Assembly: GCF_029689945.1 (NCBI RefSeq)
Contig: NZ_CP121451.1
Coordinates: 4,650,001-4,714,000, forward strand
Origin: Paenibacillus amylolyticus
Lineage (GTDB): Bacteria; Bacillota; Bacilli; Paenibacillales; Paenibacillaceae
Direction: 5' to 3'
Length of the DNA: 64,000 bases
Positions 8,793-19,330 of the stretch are shown here, in pieces; position 1 is the stretch's first letter; every line of letters begins with the position of its first letter. A program made the position numbers and the translations under genes. The notes beneath the pieces are model-generated. The model was not told the origin of the DNA. It was given only the letters and a program-made list of their open reading frames with translations, and searched no databases.

Positions 8793-10037
8793 CTATTCAA
8801 GCCCTTCATATAAAGGGAATTGCGAAGTAATTTCGCGGACACTGCCTAATATCTGTTTTTTGACATCCGAGTTCGTTGAATTCTTGAAGGCAAGCCCGAT
8901 AAGATGAGCAATCTCTTTCATTTCCGCGGCTCCAAGTCCTCTGGTCGTCATGGCCGGTGTTCCAAAACGGATACCACTCGTAACCAAAGGACTGGCCGTA
9001 TCGTGAGGGATCGCATTTTTATTCGCCGTAATCCCTACTTCATCAAGTATAGCTTCGGCTTCTTTGCCTGTAAGGCCCGTAGTACGTAAGTCAACCAACA
9101 CAATATGATTATCAGTCCCACCCGATACAAGGTTGAGTCCTTCGTTCATTAGAGTTTCTGCCAGTACGTTGGCATTATGCAGAACACGTTCAATATATGT
9201 TGTGAAATTGGATTGCAATGCCTCACCTAAGGCCACCGCCTTTCCTGCTATGACATGCATGAATGGCCCGCCCTGGGTTCCTGGGAATACAGCTTTGTCA
9301 ATTGCCTGTGCCCACGACTCCCGACACAAAATGGCTCCCCCTCGGGGTCCTCGCAAAGTCTTGTGCGTGGTGGTGGAGACAAAATGAGCATGCGGTATCG
9401 GATTAGGATGCAAACCGGCTGCGACTATTCCGGCTATATGCGCCATATCTACAAAGAAAAGGGCTCCCACTTCGGCGGCAATTTGGGCGAATAATTCAAA
9501 CTCAATGGTCCGAGGGTACGCACTTCCACCTGCAACAATCATGCGTGGGCGATACGTATAAGCCAGTTTGCGCACTTCGTCAAAGTCAATGCGGCCTGTT
9601 CGAGCATCGACACCATATGAAACAAAATTATAAAATCTCCCCGAAAAATTAACGCGACTTCCGTGTGTTAGATGACCACCCTGGGATAAATTCATGCCAA
9701 GGATCGTGTCACCAATCCCAACCGAGGCAAAATATACAGCCATGTTGGCCTGAGAACCAGAGTGAGGCTGCACATTCGCATGTTCGGCTCCAAAAAGTGC
9801 CTTAAGGCGGCCATTCGCTATCTCTTCGACGGTATCGACAGGCTCACACCCGCCATAATACCTTCTGCCCGGATACCCCTCCGCATATTTATTGGTCAAT
9901 ACGGAACCCGATGCTTCCATCACAGCTTCACTTACAAAATTCTCTGATGCAATCAGTTCAATCGTATCCTTCTGCCTTCCAAGCTCTTGCTGAATAGCAT
10001 TTCCTATGACTTGATCTTGCTTCTCCAAATGTTTCAT
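8793..10037 (-). CDS. glyA: Serine hydroxymethyltransferase
   Basis: About 414 residues, full length. It interconverts serine plus tetrahydrofolate and glycine plus methylene-tetrahydrofolate with PLP. Hallmarks are [49 protein letters not shown] and the PLP lysine in [15 protein letters not shown] chose the start at MKHLEK (10037) because GAGAGGA sits about eight bases before it; ATGs at 10043 and 10055 are upstream in frame. The gene is last in an operon with yggS and benE rather than in the usual housekeeping setting, so it may be a second, regulated copy. Whether another glyA exists cannot be seen here. Confidence 0.93.
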   Translation of the reverse strand: MKHLEKQDQVIGNAIQQELGRQKDTIELIASENFVSEAVMEASGSVLTNKYAEGYPGRRYYGGCEPVDTVEEIANGRLKALFGAEHANVQPHSGSQANMAVYFASVGIGDTILGMNLSQGGHLTHGSRVNFSGRFYNFVSYGVDARTGRIDFDEVRKLAYTYRPRMIVAGGSAYPRTIEFELFAQIAAEVGALFFVDMAHIAGIVAAGLHPNPIPHAHFVSTTTHKTLRGPRGGAILCRESWAQAIDKAVFPGTQGGPFMHVIAGKAVALGEALQSNFTTYIERVLHNANVLAETLMNEGLNLVSGGTDNHIVLVDLRTTGLTGKEAEAILDEVGITANKNAIPHDTASPLVTSGIRFGTPAMTTRGLGAAEMKEIAHLIGLAFKNSTNSDVKKQILGSVREITSQFPLYEGLE

Positions 10038-10062
10038 GTACATCTTCCTCTCCATATAGAAA

Positions 10063-11271
10063 TTATCTATTCGTTCCTAATTGTTTTTTGGAAATTCCAC
10101 TATTCATCACTAGATGGGCCATCATTCCTGCAACGAGTCCCCAGAATGCACCACCGACACCAAGCAAGGTCACATTGGCTGCGGTCGCCAAAAAAGTGAT
10201 CAATGCGGTTTCACGTCCTTTGGGTTCCGTTAATGCATTCGCAAGACTGCCGCCAATTGTTCCAAGTAACGCCAGTCCGGCTAATGTTGCAATAAAGGTA
10301 GCAGGAAGAATCAAAAACAGGGCAGCCAAAGTTACGCCAAAAATACCGACAAAAATATAAAAGATCCCACAAGCAATACCTGCTATGTACCGTTTTGTTG
10401 CATCCTCATGTGCATCTTTTCCTGTACATATCGCTGCGGTAATAGCCGCCACGTTAAAAGCATGCGAGCCGAATGGAGCTGCAAGCAGTGAGCCCAAACC
10501 GGTTACCGTCAAAATGGGATTGGCACTTGTCTTGAATCCATCATTACGCAGAACAAGCATTCCGGGCATATACTGCCCTGTCAGGGTGATAATGAATAGC
10601 GGCAGTGCAACGCCAAGCAAAGCATTTAACGAAAACGATGGAACAACCAATACAGGCGAAGCAACTGCCAATTGGATCGTACTGAAGTCCGTTTTTCCCA
10701 TGCATATCAAATAAATCAAGCCTATTGCCAATATGCCAACAATGGCGTAACGGGAAGTAAACCTTCTTAGCACGATGTAGGCAGCAAACAGCACAGTAAC
10801 AAGCAAAGGATCAAGCTTCGCCCCTCCAAAGGCCGATATTCCAAACTGTAGCAAAATACCTGCCAACAATCCGGAAGCGATACCAGGGGGAATAAGTCGA
10901 ACAAAACGTTCAAACATGCCTGACATACCTAAAATAATAAATCCGACTGCCGAAATCATGTAAGCGCCGATAGCTTCTGGATAAGGCGTCACCGCTAATG
11001 CCGAAACCAGAAATGCCACACCCGGTGTAGACCAGGCTGTAATAATCGGTTCCTTGAATCGATAACTAAGCCAAATCCCCGTTATTCCGACCCCAATTGA
11101 GATGGACCAAATCCAGGATGCTGTCATTTCCGGGCTTAAACCAGCCACTTTTGCCGCTTGAAACACAAGAATAAATGTACCCCCGTAATTCACAATGACG
11201 GATATCAAAGCCGCAATCACCGGTGAGATCAGATCGCGACCACGTAACGAAAGGAATGCTGCTGTCTTCAT
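10063..11271 (-). CDS. BenE-family transporter (benzoate/H+ symporter type)
   Basis: About 402 residues with roughly 12 hydrophobic helices. The N-terminal motif ([20 protein letters not shown]) and the [32 protein letters not shown] and GGAKLDPLL segments match BenE. The AGAGGT site suits the ATG at 11271, not the GTG at 11280. By family it is a proton-coupled importer of benzoate, but its place between yggS and glyA suggests another substrate, perhaps an amino acid or an aromatic or PLP-related compound. That is inference from context only. Confidence 0.85.
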   Translation of the reverse strand: MKTAAFLSLRGRDLISPVIAALISVIVNYGGTFILVFQAAKVAGLSPEMTASWIWSISIGVGITGIWLSYRFKEPIITAWSTPGVAFLVSALAVTPYPEAIGAYMISAVGFIILGMSGMFERFVRLIPPGIASGLLAGILLQFGISAFGGAKLDPLLVTVLFAAYIVLRRFTSRYAIVGILAIGLIYLICMGKTDFSTIQLAVASPVLVVPSFSLNALLGVALPLFIITLTGQYMPGMLVLRNDGFKTSANPILTVTGLGSLLAAPFGSHAFNVAAITAAICTGKDAHEDATKRYIAGIACGIFYIFVGIFGVTLAALFLILPATFIATLAGLALLGTIGGSLANALTEPKGRETALITFLATAANVTLLGVGGAFWGLVAGMMAHLVMNSGISKKQLGTNR

Positions 11272-11290
11272 ATTTAACACGACCTCTCAC

Positions 11291-12034
11291 TTAATCATCG
11301 ATGCGTGTGTTTTCATTCCAGTAATATTCGTCTGGTAAATACCGAGGGCCAAATACACTTGTTCCTACACGTATCATTGTAGCTCCTTCTTCAATAGCGA
11401 CCTGGAAGTCACCGGACATGCCCATCGATAGAATATCCATTTTTACACGCGGAATGTTTTTCTCTCTAATTTGAGTGCGAATACGGTTTAACAAACGAAA
11501 GCAGTGCCGTGTTTCTTCATTCGTTGCATTCAGTTTTCCAATGGTCATTAAGCCCTTCACGTTCAACGTTTCGAATTGAGTTAACTGTTCTACAAGCTCA
11601 ATGGCTGTTTCTGGAGAGGCCCCAAATTTACTTTCTTCGTAGGACGTGTTAATTTGCACTAGAATATCTAGCGTCTTATTCTCTTTGAGAAGCTGGTTAT
11701 GTAATGCTTGACCCAACTTCAATCGATCTACGGAATGAATGAGAGTAACATATTTAACAACGTCCTTTACTTTGTTTGTTTGCAGATGTCCGATAAAATG
11801 CCATTCTACCTGTTTGTTTTGTTCCATCAGTGGAAATTTGTCCCGAAGTTCTTGGGCTTTGTTCTCTCCGAATAGGACCTCACCTGCTTGAATAGCCATT
11901 TGTAATTTCTCTAACGGTACCGTTTTGGTGGCGAGCAACAATGTAATTTCCGTTATGTCACGCCCCGAAGCCTGACAGGCCAATGCGATTTGCCGTCTTA
12001 CCGATTGGAGATTTTCTTCAACTAGATGCTTCAT
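11291..12034 (-). CDS. yggS: YggS/PROSC-family PLP homeostasis protein
   Basis: About 247 residues forming an alanine-racemase-like TIM barrel without the second domain. The PLP lysine is in LLLATKTVP (about residue 36), and the family motifs FGENKAQELRDK, WHFIGHLQTNKVKDV, DILVQINTSYEESKFG and LSMGMSGDFQVAIEEGATMIRVGTSVFG (given here as parts) are all present. YggS proteins bind and buffer PLP and are not known enzymes. AGAAGG lies eight bases before the ATG at 12034, so I prefer this to the GTG at 12061. It is usually found near divIVA and cell-division genes; here it heads a transporter/SHMT operon, so it may be a specialised paralogue. Confidence 0.9.
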   Translation of the reverse strand: MKHLVEENLQSVRRQIALACQASGRDITEITLLLATKTVPLEKLQMAIQAGEVLFGENKAQELRDKFPLMEQNKQVEWHFIGHLQTNKVKDVVKYVTLIHSVDRLKLGQALHNQLLKENKTLDILVQINTSYEESKFGASPETAIELVEQLTQFETLNVKGLMTIGKLNATNEETRHCFRLLNRIRTQIREKNIPRVKMDILSMGMSGDFQVAIEEGATMIRVGTSVFGPRYLPDEYYWNENTRIDD

Positions 12035-12120
12035 GTCATTCGCCTTCTTTCTATTCCTCACCGGAATGGATTATTAAGATAAGCTTCCTCCTTATGTATT
12101 GTGAAGATTGTGTAGAACGT

Positions 12121-12148
12121 CATGCTAGTATATCAATCAATGGATTGC
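12121..12148. promoter_or_regulatory. Candidate MocR operator before the YggS-BenE-SHMT operon
   Basis: 25 of 28 bases equal 6467-6494 in front of the MocR gene. The site lies 87-114 bases before the yggS start, a normal place for an activator or repressor. It includes CAATC and GATTG as a small dyad. Confidence 0.6.
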
Positions 12149-12213
12149 TTATACATATCCAAAAATGCTCTTTTGAAGCAATCCAAAGCAATAACACCCA
12201 GTCATTACAAAAC

Positions 12214-12240
12214 GTAAAAAAGCCGCTAAATTAGCGGCTT
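12214..12240 (-). terminator. Terminator of the ribose operon
   Basis: Stem AAGCCGCT / AGCGGCTT around AAATT, followed on the minus strand by a T run. It ends rbsB transcription. Confidence 0.8.
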
Positions 12241-12291
12241 GGTTATATCCCTATGCTCTTGTCTACGAGACGAGAAACATGCATTTATGAT

Positions 12292-13224
12292 TTACTCATT
12301 CACGTTTTCCTTCGTCACCAGCTTCAATTCAGCCGGGATCGATGGCTCCACTTGTTTGCCACTGAGCACATCCAGAGCAGCTTGCAGCGCCAGTTGGCCA
12401 ATCAGTACAGGCTGCTGGGCAACTGTTGCCGTCAATTTGCCATCTTTAATGGATTTGATTGCATCATCATTGCCGTCGAATCCGATGACCGGAATGTCTT
12501 TCCCAGAGCTTTGAATCGCTTCAATTGCACCCAGTGCCATCTCATCATTATGGGCAAATACCGCCTGCACATCAGGATTACCTTGCAGCAAGTTCTCCAT
12601 GACATTTAACCCTTTGGACCGATCGAAGTCAGCAGATTGTTTGGACACTACATCGAGTTTCTGGTCGGCCACTTCGTGGAAACCTTTTCCGCGTTCCCTT
12701 GTTGCGGAAGCACCAGGCACACCTTCAAGTTCAATGACTTTTGCTCCTTCACCGAGATGTTCCACGAAGTACTCAGCTGCCATGCGTCCGCCCTTAACGT
12801 TATCCGATGCCACCAGTGCTGCCACTTCCCCTTTATCTGCGGAGCGATCCAGCGTGATTACGGGAATGCCCACACTATTGGCGGATTGAACCGCTGTGGA
12901 GATCGCTGCAGAGTCAGCAGGATTAATCAGAAGAGCACTGACTCCTTGCTGAATAAGATCATCCACATCATTGGTTTGTTTGGCTGAATCATTCTGTGCA
13001 TCAACGACAATGACCTGTACTCCCTGTTTTTTGGCTTCAGCCATGACCCCATCCTTTAGTGATACAAAGAATGGATTGTTTAGTGTTGATATCGACAAAC
13101 CTATTTTCTTCTGTCCGTTACTTTTGGAAGGATCAGGTTTGGCCCATTCCGGTGGCTCCAGAGAGCATCCGGCCAGAGCGATGATCATCAGCATACTTAC
13201 GAGTGTTAATGTCCACTTTTTCAT
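12292..13224 (-). CDS. rbsB: Ribose ABC transporter, substrate-binding lipoprotein
   Basis: About 310 residues. A lipoprotein signal with LIALAGC lipobox precedes a periplasmic-binding type-1 domain (GLSISTLNNPFFVSLKDG at its start, then INPADSAAI, PVITLDRSAD and VIGFDGND). AAGGAGAG seven bases before the ATG at 13224 sets the start; the longer frame upstream is not translated. It delivers D-ribose to RbsC/RbsA and is last in rbsRKDACB. Confidence 0.93.
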   Translation of the reverse strand: MKKWTLTLVSMLMIIALAGCSLEPPEWAKPDPSKSNGQKKIGLSISTLNNPFFVSLKDGVMAEAKKQGVQVIVVDAQNDSAKQTNDVDDLIQQGVSALLINPADSAAISTAVQSANSVGIPVITLDRSADKGEVAALVASDNVKGGRMAAEYFVEHLGEGAKVIELEGVPGASATRERGKGFHEVADQKLDVVSKQSADFDRSKGLNVMENLLQGNPDVQAVFAHNDEMALGAIEAIQSSGKDIPVIGFDGNDDAIKSIKDGKLTATVAQQPVLIGQLALQAALDVLSGKQVEPSIPAELKLVTKENVNE

Positions 13225-13237
13225 ATCTATTCTCTCC

Positions 13238-14209
13238 TTATGCTGTTTTCTTGCGGTCCAGCAGGACGGCAATGGCAATAACGATACCTTTCACAACCAT
13301 TTGGTAAAATGAGTTAACTTCGAGCAAGTTCAATCCATTATTCAACACGCCGATAATCAGAACACCGATCAGGGTACCGACAATTCGCCCGCGTCCTCCA
13401 GCAAGACTTGTACCACCCAATACAACCGCTGCGATGGCATCCAGCTCATAGGATGTACCGGCTGTTGGTTGCGCTGAATTCAAGCGTGATGTCAAGATTG
13501 CACCTGCCAGAGCAGCGAGCATGCCTGTCAGGGAGTAGATCATAATTTTCACACGACTAACTTTGATACCCGAGATAATGGAAGCTTTCTCATTACCGCC
13601 GATCGCGTACGTTTTGCGGCCAAAAGCTGTTTTATGCAACACAATCCACAGAATCATGAAGGTGATCAGCATCGTGATTGCAGGTACCGGTATGCCCAGC
13701 AGATAACCACGACCGAACAGTTGGAATAAAAGGTTATCTCCGAGCCCTGTAATTGGATTACCATTCGTGTACACCAAGGTTAATCCTCTGAATATCGTCA
13801 TCGTTGCCAATGTAGCGATAAATGGAGCCATTCTGCCTTTGGTTATCATCAGTCCGTTCACCATACCCATGACACCGCCGAGTGCTACACCGATAATGAT
13901 GGACAAGATCGGATCGAGACCGGACAACATCATATTTGCTACAAAAGCACTGGATAAAGCCAGGATTGAGCCGACCGACAGATCAATTCCACCCGTCAGG
14001 ATTACAAACGTCATACCAAAAGCAATCAGCGCATTAATGGAGACTTGACGCAATAAATTCAAGATATTAAGCGGTTCCAAGAAACTTGGATTCAACACCG
14101 ATACGATGAGAATAAGAATGATTAAGCCGAGCAGCGGTCCCAATTTTTGTATCATAGTTGAGAAACGGAAGCCGCTTTTAGCCGTTTTGTTTTCCTGCAT
14201 TGTTGTCAT
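13238..14209 (-). CDS. rbsC: Ribose ABC transporter, permease
   Basis: 323 residues with about eight to ten membrane helices. It has the RbsC-type signature segments GGIDLSVGSILALSSAF and GYLLGIPVPAI, and the C-terminal GRIVGTLIGVLIIGVLNNG. It forms the membrane channel with RbsA. Only one base separates it from rbsA and 13 from rbsB, so it is translated in series. Confidence 0.95.
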   Translation of the reverse strand: MTTMQENKTAKSGFRFSTMIQKLGPLLGLIILILIVSVLNPSFLEPLNILNLLRQVSINALIAFGMTFVILTGGIDLSVGSILALSSAFVANMMLSGLDPILSIIIGVALGGVMGMVNGLMITKGRMAPFIATLATMTIFRGLTLVYTNGNPITGLGDNLLFQLFGRGYLLGIPVPAITMLITFMILWIVLHKTAFGRKTYAIGGNEKASIISGIKVSRVKIMIYSLTGMLAALAGAILTSRLNSAQPTAGTSYELDAIAAVVLGGTSLAGGRGRIVGTLIGVLIIGVLNNGLNLLEVNSFYQMVVKGIVIAIAVLLDRKKTA

Positions 14210-14210
14210 A

Positions 14211-15692
14211 TCACTGTCCCCCTGTGGCCAATGTCATAATGTGTTCTTGTGTTGCTGCTTCCCTTGCAACCTCACCACTGATGTGTCCTTCATGCACAAC
14301 CGCAATTCGGTCGCTCATACCCAGCACTTCAGGCAGCTCCGACGATACCATGATGATTGCAACACCGCGGTCTGTCAGTTCATTCATCAATTCATAGATT
14401 TCGCGCTTAGCTCCGACATCCACTCCACGTGTAGGTTCATCCAGGATAAGTACGCTTGGACCAATCCCGACCCATTTCGCGATAACCACCTTCTGCTGGT
14501 TACCCCCGGACAGATTCCTTGCCGCCGTCTCGGAGGATTGCGTTTTGATCTGAAGGCGTTTGATCAATGTATCAACGAAGTCTTGTTCTTTCGAGGTTGA
14601 TATGAAGCCTTTACTTGAGAAACTGAACAGATTCGTCAACGCCATATTTTCGCGAATAGAGAAGTCCAATACCAGCCCCTCATCCTTGCGGTCTTCTGTA
14701 ATAAAACCAATTCCATGTTTCACTGCATCTGCCGGTTTACGAATGTTCGCTTTTTTGCCGCGGATGAAAATTTCGCCGCTATCCAGCGTATCCAAACCAA
14801 AGATGGTTCTCATAATCTCTGTTCGTCCAGAACCCATAAGTCCTGAGAAACCGAGGATTTCTCCCGCTCTCACGGTAAAGTTAATATTCTCGAACAATCC
14901 TTTGCTGCTTGCATTCCTCACTTCCAGAACCACTTCGCCATAAGAAGGATTACGCACAGGATAACGCTCGGTAAGTTCACGACCTACCATTTTCCGAACC
15001 ACTTCATCAAAGCTTGTCTGCGGAATGTCCTGCGTGTCCACTGTTCTTCCGTCACGCATGATGGTAATTCGGTCACAGATCGTGAATATCTCCTCCATCC
15101 GGTGAGAAATATATACGATGGATACGCCTTCCTTCTTCAGTGAGCTGATTACACCAAACAGCTTCTGGATCTCACGCTCCGTGAGTGCTGCTGTTGGCTC
15201 GTCCATAATGATGACCTTGGCATCCGTCATTAGCGCTTTGGCAATCTCAATCATCTGTTGCTGCCCGACAGAGCACTCTCCGGCAGGACGTTCCAGTGGA
15301 ATGTCTACGGAAAGCTTGGCGAACTGCTCATTGGCAAGCGCTTTCATTTGTCTTGTATTAAGCAATCCGAAGGATGATGTCAGTTCCTTACCAATAAAGA
15401 GATTATCCAGCACCGTCATCTCAGGCCATACGTTCAGCTCCTGATGTATAAAGGTGATCCCCAATTGCTCTGCTTCCTTAGGGCTTCCAAAATAGGTTTC
15501 CGCTCCGTCTATGCTGATGGTTCCCTGATCTCGCTGATGAAGACCAATCAGAATGTTCATGAGTGTGGATTTGCCGGCTCCATTCTCCCCCATCAGGGCA
15601 TGAACTTCACCATCTTTTAGTTCAAAATCCACACCGCTCAGCACCTGATTCGTTCCAAACGCTTTATGAATGTCTTGCATCTGAATATGCAT
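14211..15692 (-). CDS. rbsA: Ribose ABC transporter, double ATPase
   Basis: 493 residues with two ATPase halves, as in the CUT2 sugar family. The first has Walker [10 protein letters not shown] and signature SVGQQQ; the second has the degenerate [10 protein letters not shown]-loop and signature LSGGNQQK with [10 protein letters not shown]. It energises ribose uptake. It sits in the middle of the rbs operon. Confidence 0.95.
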   Translation of the reverse strand: MHIQMQDIHKAFGTNQVLSGVDFELKDGEVHALMGENGAGKSTLMNILIGLHQRDQGTISIDGAETYFGSPKEAEQLGITFIHQELNVWPEMTVLDNLFIGKELTSSFGLLNTRQMKALANEQFAKLSVDIPLERPAGECSVGQQQMIEIAKALMTDAKVIIMDEPTAALTEREIQKLFGVISSLKKEGVSIVYISHRMEEIFTICDRITIMRDGRTVDTQDIPQTSFDEVVRKMVGRELTERYPVRNPSYGEVVLEVRNASSKGLFENINFTVRAGEILGFSGLMGSGRTEIMRTIFGLDTLDSGEIFIRGKKANIRKPADAVKHGIGFITEDRKDEGLVLDFSIRENMALTNLFSFSSKGFISTSKEQDFVDTLIKRLQIKTQSSETAARNLSGGNQQKVVIAKWVGIGPSVLILDEPTRGVDVGAKREIYELMNELTDRGVAIIMVSSELPEVLGMSDRIAVVHEGHISGEVAREAATQEHIMTLATGGQ

Positions 15693-15707
15693 TACGCATC
15701 CTCCCTT

Positions 15708-16109
15708 TTAACCGAAATGGACTCCCGATTGTAAAATGCAATTGGCATACGGTGTCGCTTCACCTGTGCGGATGACTGCCTTCACCTGCCTAGTTAACGC
15801 TTTGAATTGTTCGTGGCTGACGGAAGCATCGATGACTTCTTCCCCGAACTTCTCCGTAATGAATTGCATAGCTCCGGGATTGCCTTCACGAATTTCATTC
15901 GCCACAATCACTTTCTCGATGACCATATCTTCTGCAATCACCTCGACCACCTCGTGAAAACGTGGTGTTCCCAGTTTGAGGGCCAGATCGATTTTGACTA
16001 CCCCGTCAGGTACCGGTAGACCTGCATCCGCAATCGCAATCATGTCCGTATGGCCCAGGTCAGACAGAATCTTGGAGATGTGACTATTCAACATGCCCGT
16101 TCTTTTCAT
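15708..16109 (-). CDS. rbsD: D-ribose pyranase
   Basis: 133 residues, family length. It converts beta-D-ribopyranose to the furanose form used by ribokinase. The catalytic His lies in [17 protein letters not shown], and the C-terminal [15 protein letters not shown] motif is conserved. Its ATG overlaps the rbsK stop (TAATG), with GGAGGAGAG upstream. Confidence 0.95.
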   Translation of the reverse strand: MKRTGMLNSHISKILSDLGHTDMIAIADAGLPVPDGVVKIDLALKLGTPRFHEVVEVIAEDMVIEKVIVANEIREGNPGAMQFITEKFGEEVIDASVSHEQFKALTRQVKAVIRTGEATPYANCILQSGVHFG

Positions 16110-16987
16110 TACAAGCTCTCCTCCACTTCATCACGCGTCGGCATGCCGCCCTGTGCTCCGAACTTGGTGACAGACAACGATGCAGCCCGATTGGCGAAGC
16201 GGATACTTTCTTGTAACGGTTTGCCTTCAGCCAAAGCAACTGCAAATGCGGCGTTGAACGTATCCCCTGCACCGGTAGTATCAACAACCTCCACTTGATA
16301 AGTTGGGACAAGCACTTCCTCTGTGCCATCAAAATAACGAACCCCTTTGCTACCCTCTGTGATGAACAATTTGTTAGGATACTGACGTAATGCTTCTGCC
16401 GGACTCATGCCCTGAAACAGAATCTCCGCTTCATGTTCGTTCGGCGTGATATAAGCAGCATTGTCAATGACTTCTCGCGGCAATGTTCTTGCCGGAGCGG
16501 GATTAAGCAGTAATGGGGTTCCGAACTCTGCACACAATGCACTTACATGAACAACGGTTTCCTCCGGAATTTCCTGCTGAATGAGTACGATATCTGCATC
16601 ACGGATCACATCAGCCGCATCATCTACATATGCAGGCGTAACTTCACGATTCGCCGCTTCAACCACTACGATACTATTATCACCTTCCGCCAGAATGATA
16701 TGAGCTGTTCCACTTTCCATATGTGTAACCGGTTTCACATTTTGCGTATTAACATCATTTGCTCTGAAGTTCTCTAAAATATCTTTGCCAAAAACATCGT
16801 CGCCTACCCGGCCAATCATCGCAACCTCAGCGCCAAGTCTTGCAGCAGCAACTGCCTGATTGGCTCCCTTGCCGCCAGGGACCGTTTTGAAGCTGTCGCC
16901 AAGAACGGTTTCACCCGCCCCCGGCCGTCTTGACGAAGTAACAACCAGATCCATTGAACTGCTTCCTATTACACATATTTTAGCCAT
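16109..16987 (-). CDS. rbsK: Ribokinase
   Basis: 292 residues, PfkB fold. It phosphorylates ribose to ribose 5-phosphate. Both PfkB signatures are visible: [15 protein letters not shown] near the start and [17 protein letters not shown] near the end, the latter with the catalytic Asp. The start overlaps rbsR by eight bases and the stop overlaps the rbsD start. Confidence 0.95.
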   Translation of the reverse strand: MAKICVIGSSSMDLVVTSSRRPGAGETVLGDSFKTVPGGKGANQAVAAARLGAEVAMIGRVGDDVFGKDILENFRANDVNTQNVKPVTHMESGTAHIILAEGDNSIVVVEAANREVTPAYVDDAADVIRDADIVLIQQEIPEETVVHVSALCAEFGTPLLLNPAPARTLPREVIDNAAYITPNEHEAEILFQGMSPAEALRQYPNKLFITEGSKGVRYFDGTEEVLVPTYQVEVVDTTGAGDTFNAAFAVALAEGKPLQESIRFANRAASLSVTKFGAQGGMPTRDEVEESL

Positions 16988-17969
16988 CTAATCTCACCTT
17001 TCTTGTCGTGCCCCGTTCGATGAAACTAACGGGCAACTGTATGTTTTTATTCTCTACTGCAGCTTGTTCCACAAGCTGTATAAGTAATCCCGCCGCTTCT
17101 CTTCCCATCTCGTAAGCTGGCTGATGGATGGTGGACAATGCTGGTGACAACAGGCTGCTCATCGGAATATCATCGAAACCAATCACTTGTACATCATCAG
17201 GAATTTTCCTTCCGATTCGTGCTGCCTCATGCAATACCGCCATGGCTGCGATGTCATTGCTGGCAATGACCCCATCTGTGTCGGCATACTTCCTGAATAG
17301 TTCCTCAGCCCCTGCGCTTGCCTCATTAATTGAAAATGAGGTCGTCTGGATTACCTGATAGTCTAACCCAGCATCCCGGATAACTTCAATCGCCCCTTCA
17401 AAGCGGTCCTGTGCGGGTCTGATCTGAGACGGTCCTTGCATAACTGTGATCCGGCGACTGCCGCGTTGGATAATCTCCCTCGCCGCTAGTCTTCCACCTT
17501 CTCTGCCGTCCGCATACACGGATGGACGATCCATTGATGTTCTATCCAGAAACACCACGGGAATTTTCAGTTTTTCGTATATTGAAGATTGAGGATAGTT
17601 CGTTGAAGAGATCACACCGACCACATTGTTCTGGATAAACGTCTGGATGTAATCCTGCTCCTTCCGTTCATCCTCATCACTATTTCCAAATATCAGTCTG
17701 TAATCCTGTTCCTGCATCCCGTCCTCTACACCGCGAGCCAACTGCGGGAAGTAAGGGTTCGCAATATCCGGCAACAATAGGCCAATCAGTTTGGACTTGC
17801 GCTTATATAATGAACGGGCCACCTCATTAGGTGAGAAGTGAAGCGCCTTCACAGCATCTTCCACTTTCTTGCGTGTGTCCGCATGAACATAACCTCTGTC
17901 ATTAATGACTCTGGATACGGTGGCAACGGATACGCCCGCTCGTTGAGCTACATCTTTAATTGTTGTCAT
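16980..17969 (-). CDS. rbsR: Ribose operon repressor, LacI family
   Basis: 329 residues: LacI helix-turn-helix (TIKDVAQRAGVSVATVSRV) and hinge helix (SPNEVARSLYKRKS), then a sugar-binding core. It represses rbs without ribose. The palindrome TGTAACCGGTTACA 19 bases upstream is its likely operator, so the operon is autoregulated from its first gene. GAGAGCAACT-type spacing before the ATG is weak but acceptable. Confidence 0.93.
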   Translation of the reverse strand: MTTIKDVAQRAGVSVATVSRVINDRGYVHADTRKKVEDAVKALHFSPNEVARSLYKRKSKLIGLLLPDIANPYFPQLARGVEDGMQEQDYRLIFGNSDEDERKEQDYIQTFIQNNVVGVISSTNYPQSSIYEKLKIPVVFLDRTSMDRPSVYADGREGGRLAAREIIQRGSRRITVMQGPSQIRPAQDRFEGAIEVIRDAGLDYQVIQTTSFSINEASAGAEELFRKYADTDGVIASNDIAAMAVLHEAARIGRKIPDDVQVIGFDDIPMSSLLSPALSTIHQPAYEMGREAAGLLIQLVEQAAVENKNIQLPVSFIERGTTRKVRLDG

Positions 17970-17987
17970 AAGTTGCTCTCCTCTATG

Positions 17988-18045
17988 TGTAACCGGTTAC
18001 AGACATTAAATTATCATATTATTTTTCATTTGACAAGCGTTTTCA
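17988..18045 (-). promoter_or_regulatory. rbs promoter with RbsR operator and near-CRE
   Basis: Perfect 14-bp palindrome TGTAACCGGTTACA (17988-18001) is a LacI-type (RbsR) operator just after the start point. Upstream on the minus strand lie -35 TTGTCA and, 17 bases on, TAATTT. The -35 is embedded in TGAAAACGCTTGTCA (18031-18045), a CcpA-box-like sequence with one extra base relative to the 14-bp consensus. Confidence 0.7.
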
Positions 18046-18240
18046 TTCTGGAAAATTCTCCTAGTACACATGAAAGTACATTGAAATTCAATCTGTAACC
18101 TGAATTCTTCCGGCCTTATTCAGTCTTCTCAGCTATATGACGAAGTTAATTATCATTACAAATATTAGCGATATGTGATATGGTCAGTGAGGATATTAGA
18201 TACATACATAAGTGTATAAAATGTGAGGAGAAGATTGAAA

Positions 18241-19214
18241 GTGACAGACAGAAATACCCTTGAAAATCAAAAACCGAGTAAATTTAGTGATCCCATTTTT
18301 GTCATGCTCGTTGCAAGCCTCTGTTGCTTGTTATGGGGAAGTGCGTATCCATCCATCAAACTTGGATATATCGCATTTAACATCCTGCCCGAAGATATTG
18401 CGTCCAAATACGTATTTGCCGGATACCGATTTACCTTGGCGGGTTTGCTGCTCTTGCTTCTTTCACGTGTCGTTAGAAAACAGAAGCTGCAATTGTCCAA
18501 GCCTCAGTGGACAAGTCTCATTATGTTAGGTGTGTTGCAAACCGGTTTGCAATATATGTTTTTCTACGTTGGCGTAGCCAATACAACGGGTGTCAAAGGC
18601 TCCATTATGAATGCAACGACGACCTTTTTCAGTGTCGTTCTGGCCCATTTCATCTATAAGAACGACAAATTAAGCAGAAATAAAATCGTTGGCTGCCTGC
18701 TTGGATTCGTTGGTGTAATCATCGTAAACTTCCATACGGATCTGCTTGCTTTCTCCTTCTCATTCACAGGCGAAGGGTTCGTGATTATAGCTGCGCTTGT
18801 TTTTCCATTACAGCCCTTTACGCAAAACGTCTCACGGCTACGATCGATGTTCTGATCATCACAGGTGTCAGCTTATTTGTCGGGGGATTGGTACTTACAC
18901 TGTTAGGCCTGTTACTCGGCGGACGAGTCACTCATTTCACTCTGGAATCCACCAGTAATTTGATCTATTTGGCCTTGCTGTCATCCGTTGCATTTTGTCT
19001 ATGGAATATGCTTCTCAAGTACAATAAGGTCGGAAAAGTGTCCGTATACAACTTCCTAATCCCTGTGTTTGGCGCATTGTTATCGGCGTTATTCTTAGGC
19101 GAAACGATTCTGGAGCTGAAAAATCTGGCCGCATTGCTGTTCGTCTCGGTTGGCATATATTTAGTTAATCGTGTACGGTCCGTGCAAAGCTCTAATGACA
19201 CTTTAATAAAATAG
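18241..19214 (+). pseudogene. EamA/DMT-family membrane transporter, frameshifted
   Basis: Two frames join into one 10-helix drug/metabolite transporter of about 320 residues. The first runs from GTG 18241 (AGGAG ten bases upstream) through LLWGSAYPSIKLGY and VANTTGVKGSIMNATTTFF to GFVIIAALVF. The second continues TALYAKRLTATIDVLIITG and ends at 19214. The switch fits loss of one T in the run 18800-18804. It is probably an exporter of unknown metabolites. Either the gene is broken or, more likely given the many similar cases nearby, the base is a consensus error. Confidence 0.8.
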
Positions 19215-19251
19215 ACAACACTCTCATGGACAACAATCCATCTGATGGACA

Positions 19252-19282
19252 GCAAAAAAAAGCCGCTAATCAGCGGCTTTTT
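19252..19282. terminator. Bidirectional terminator between convergent genes
   Basis: AAAAAGCCGCT / AGCGGCTTTTT with an AATC loop and A/T runs on both sides. It serves the EamA gene (plus) and the secreted-protein gene (minus). Confidence 0.85.
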
Positions 19283-19330
19283 GTGTAAATTCCCATACGA
19301 TATACTTTTCGTTTCTTACGGTCCTATACC

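Noticed and set aside
18031..18045. Perfect CRE in the rbs promoter
   Set aside because: The match needs one base removed; I list it only as a near-CRE.
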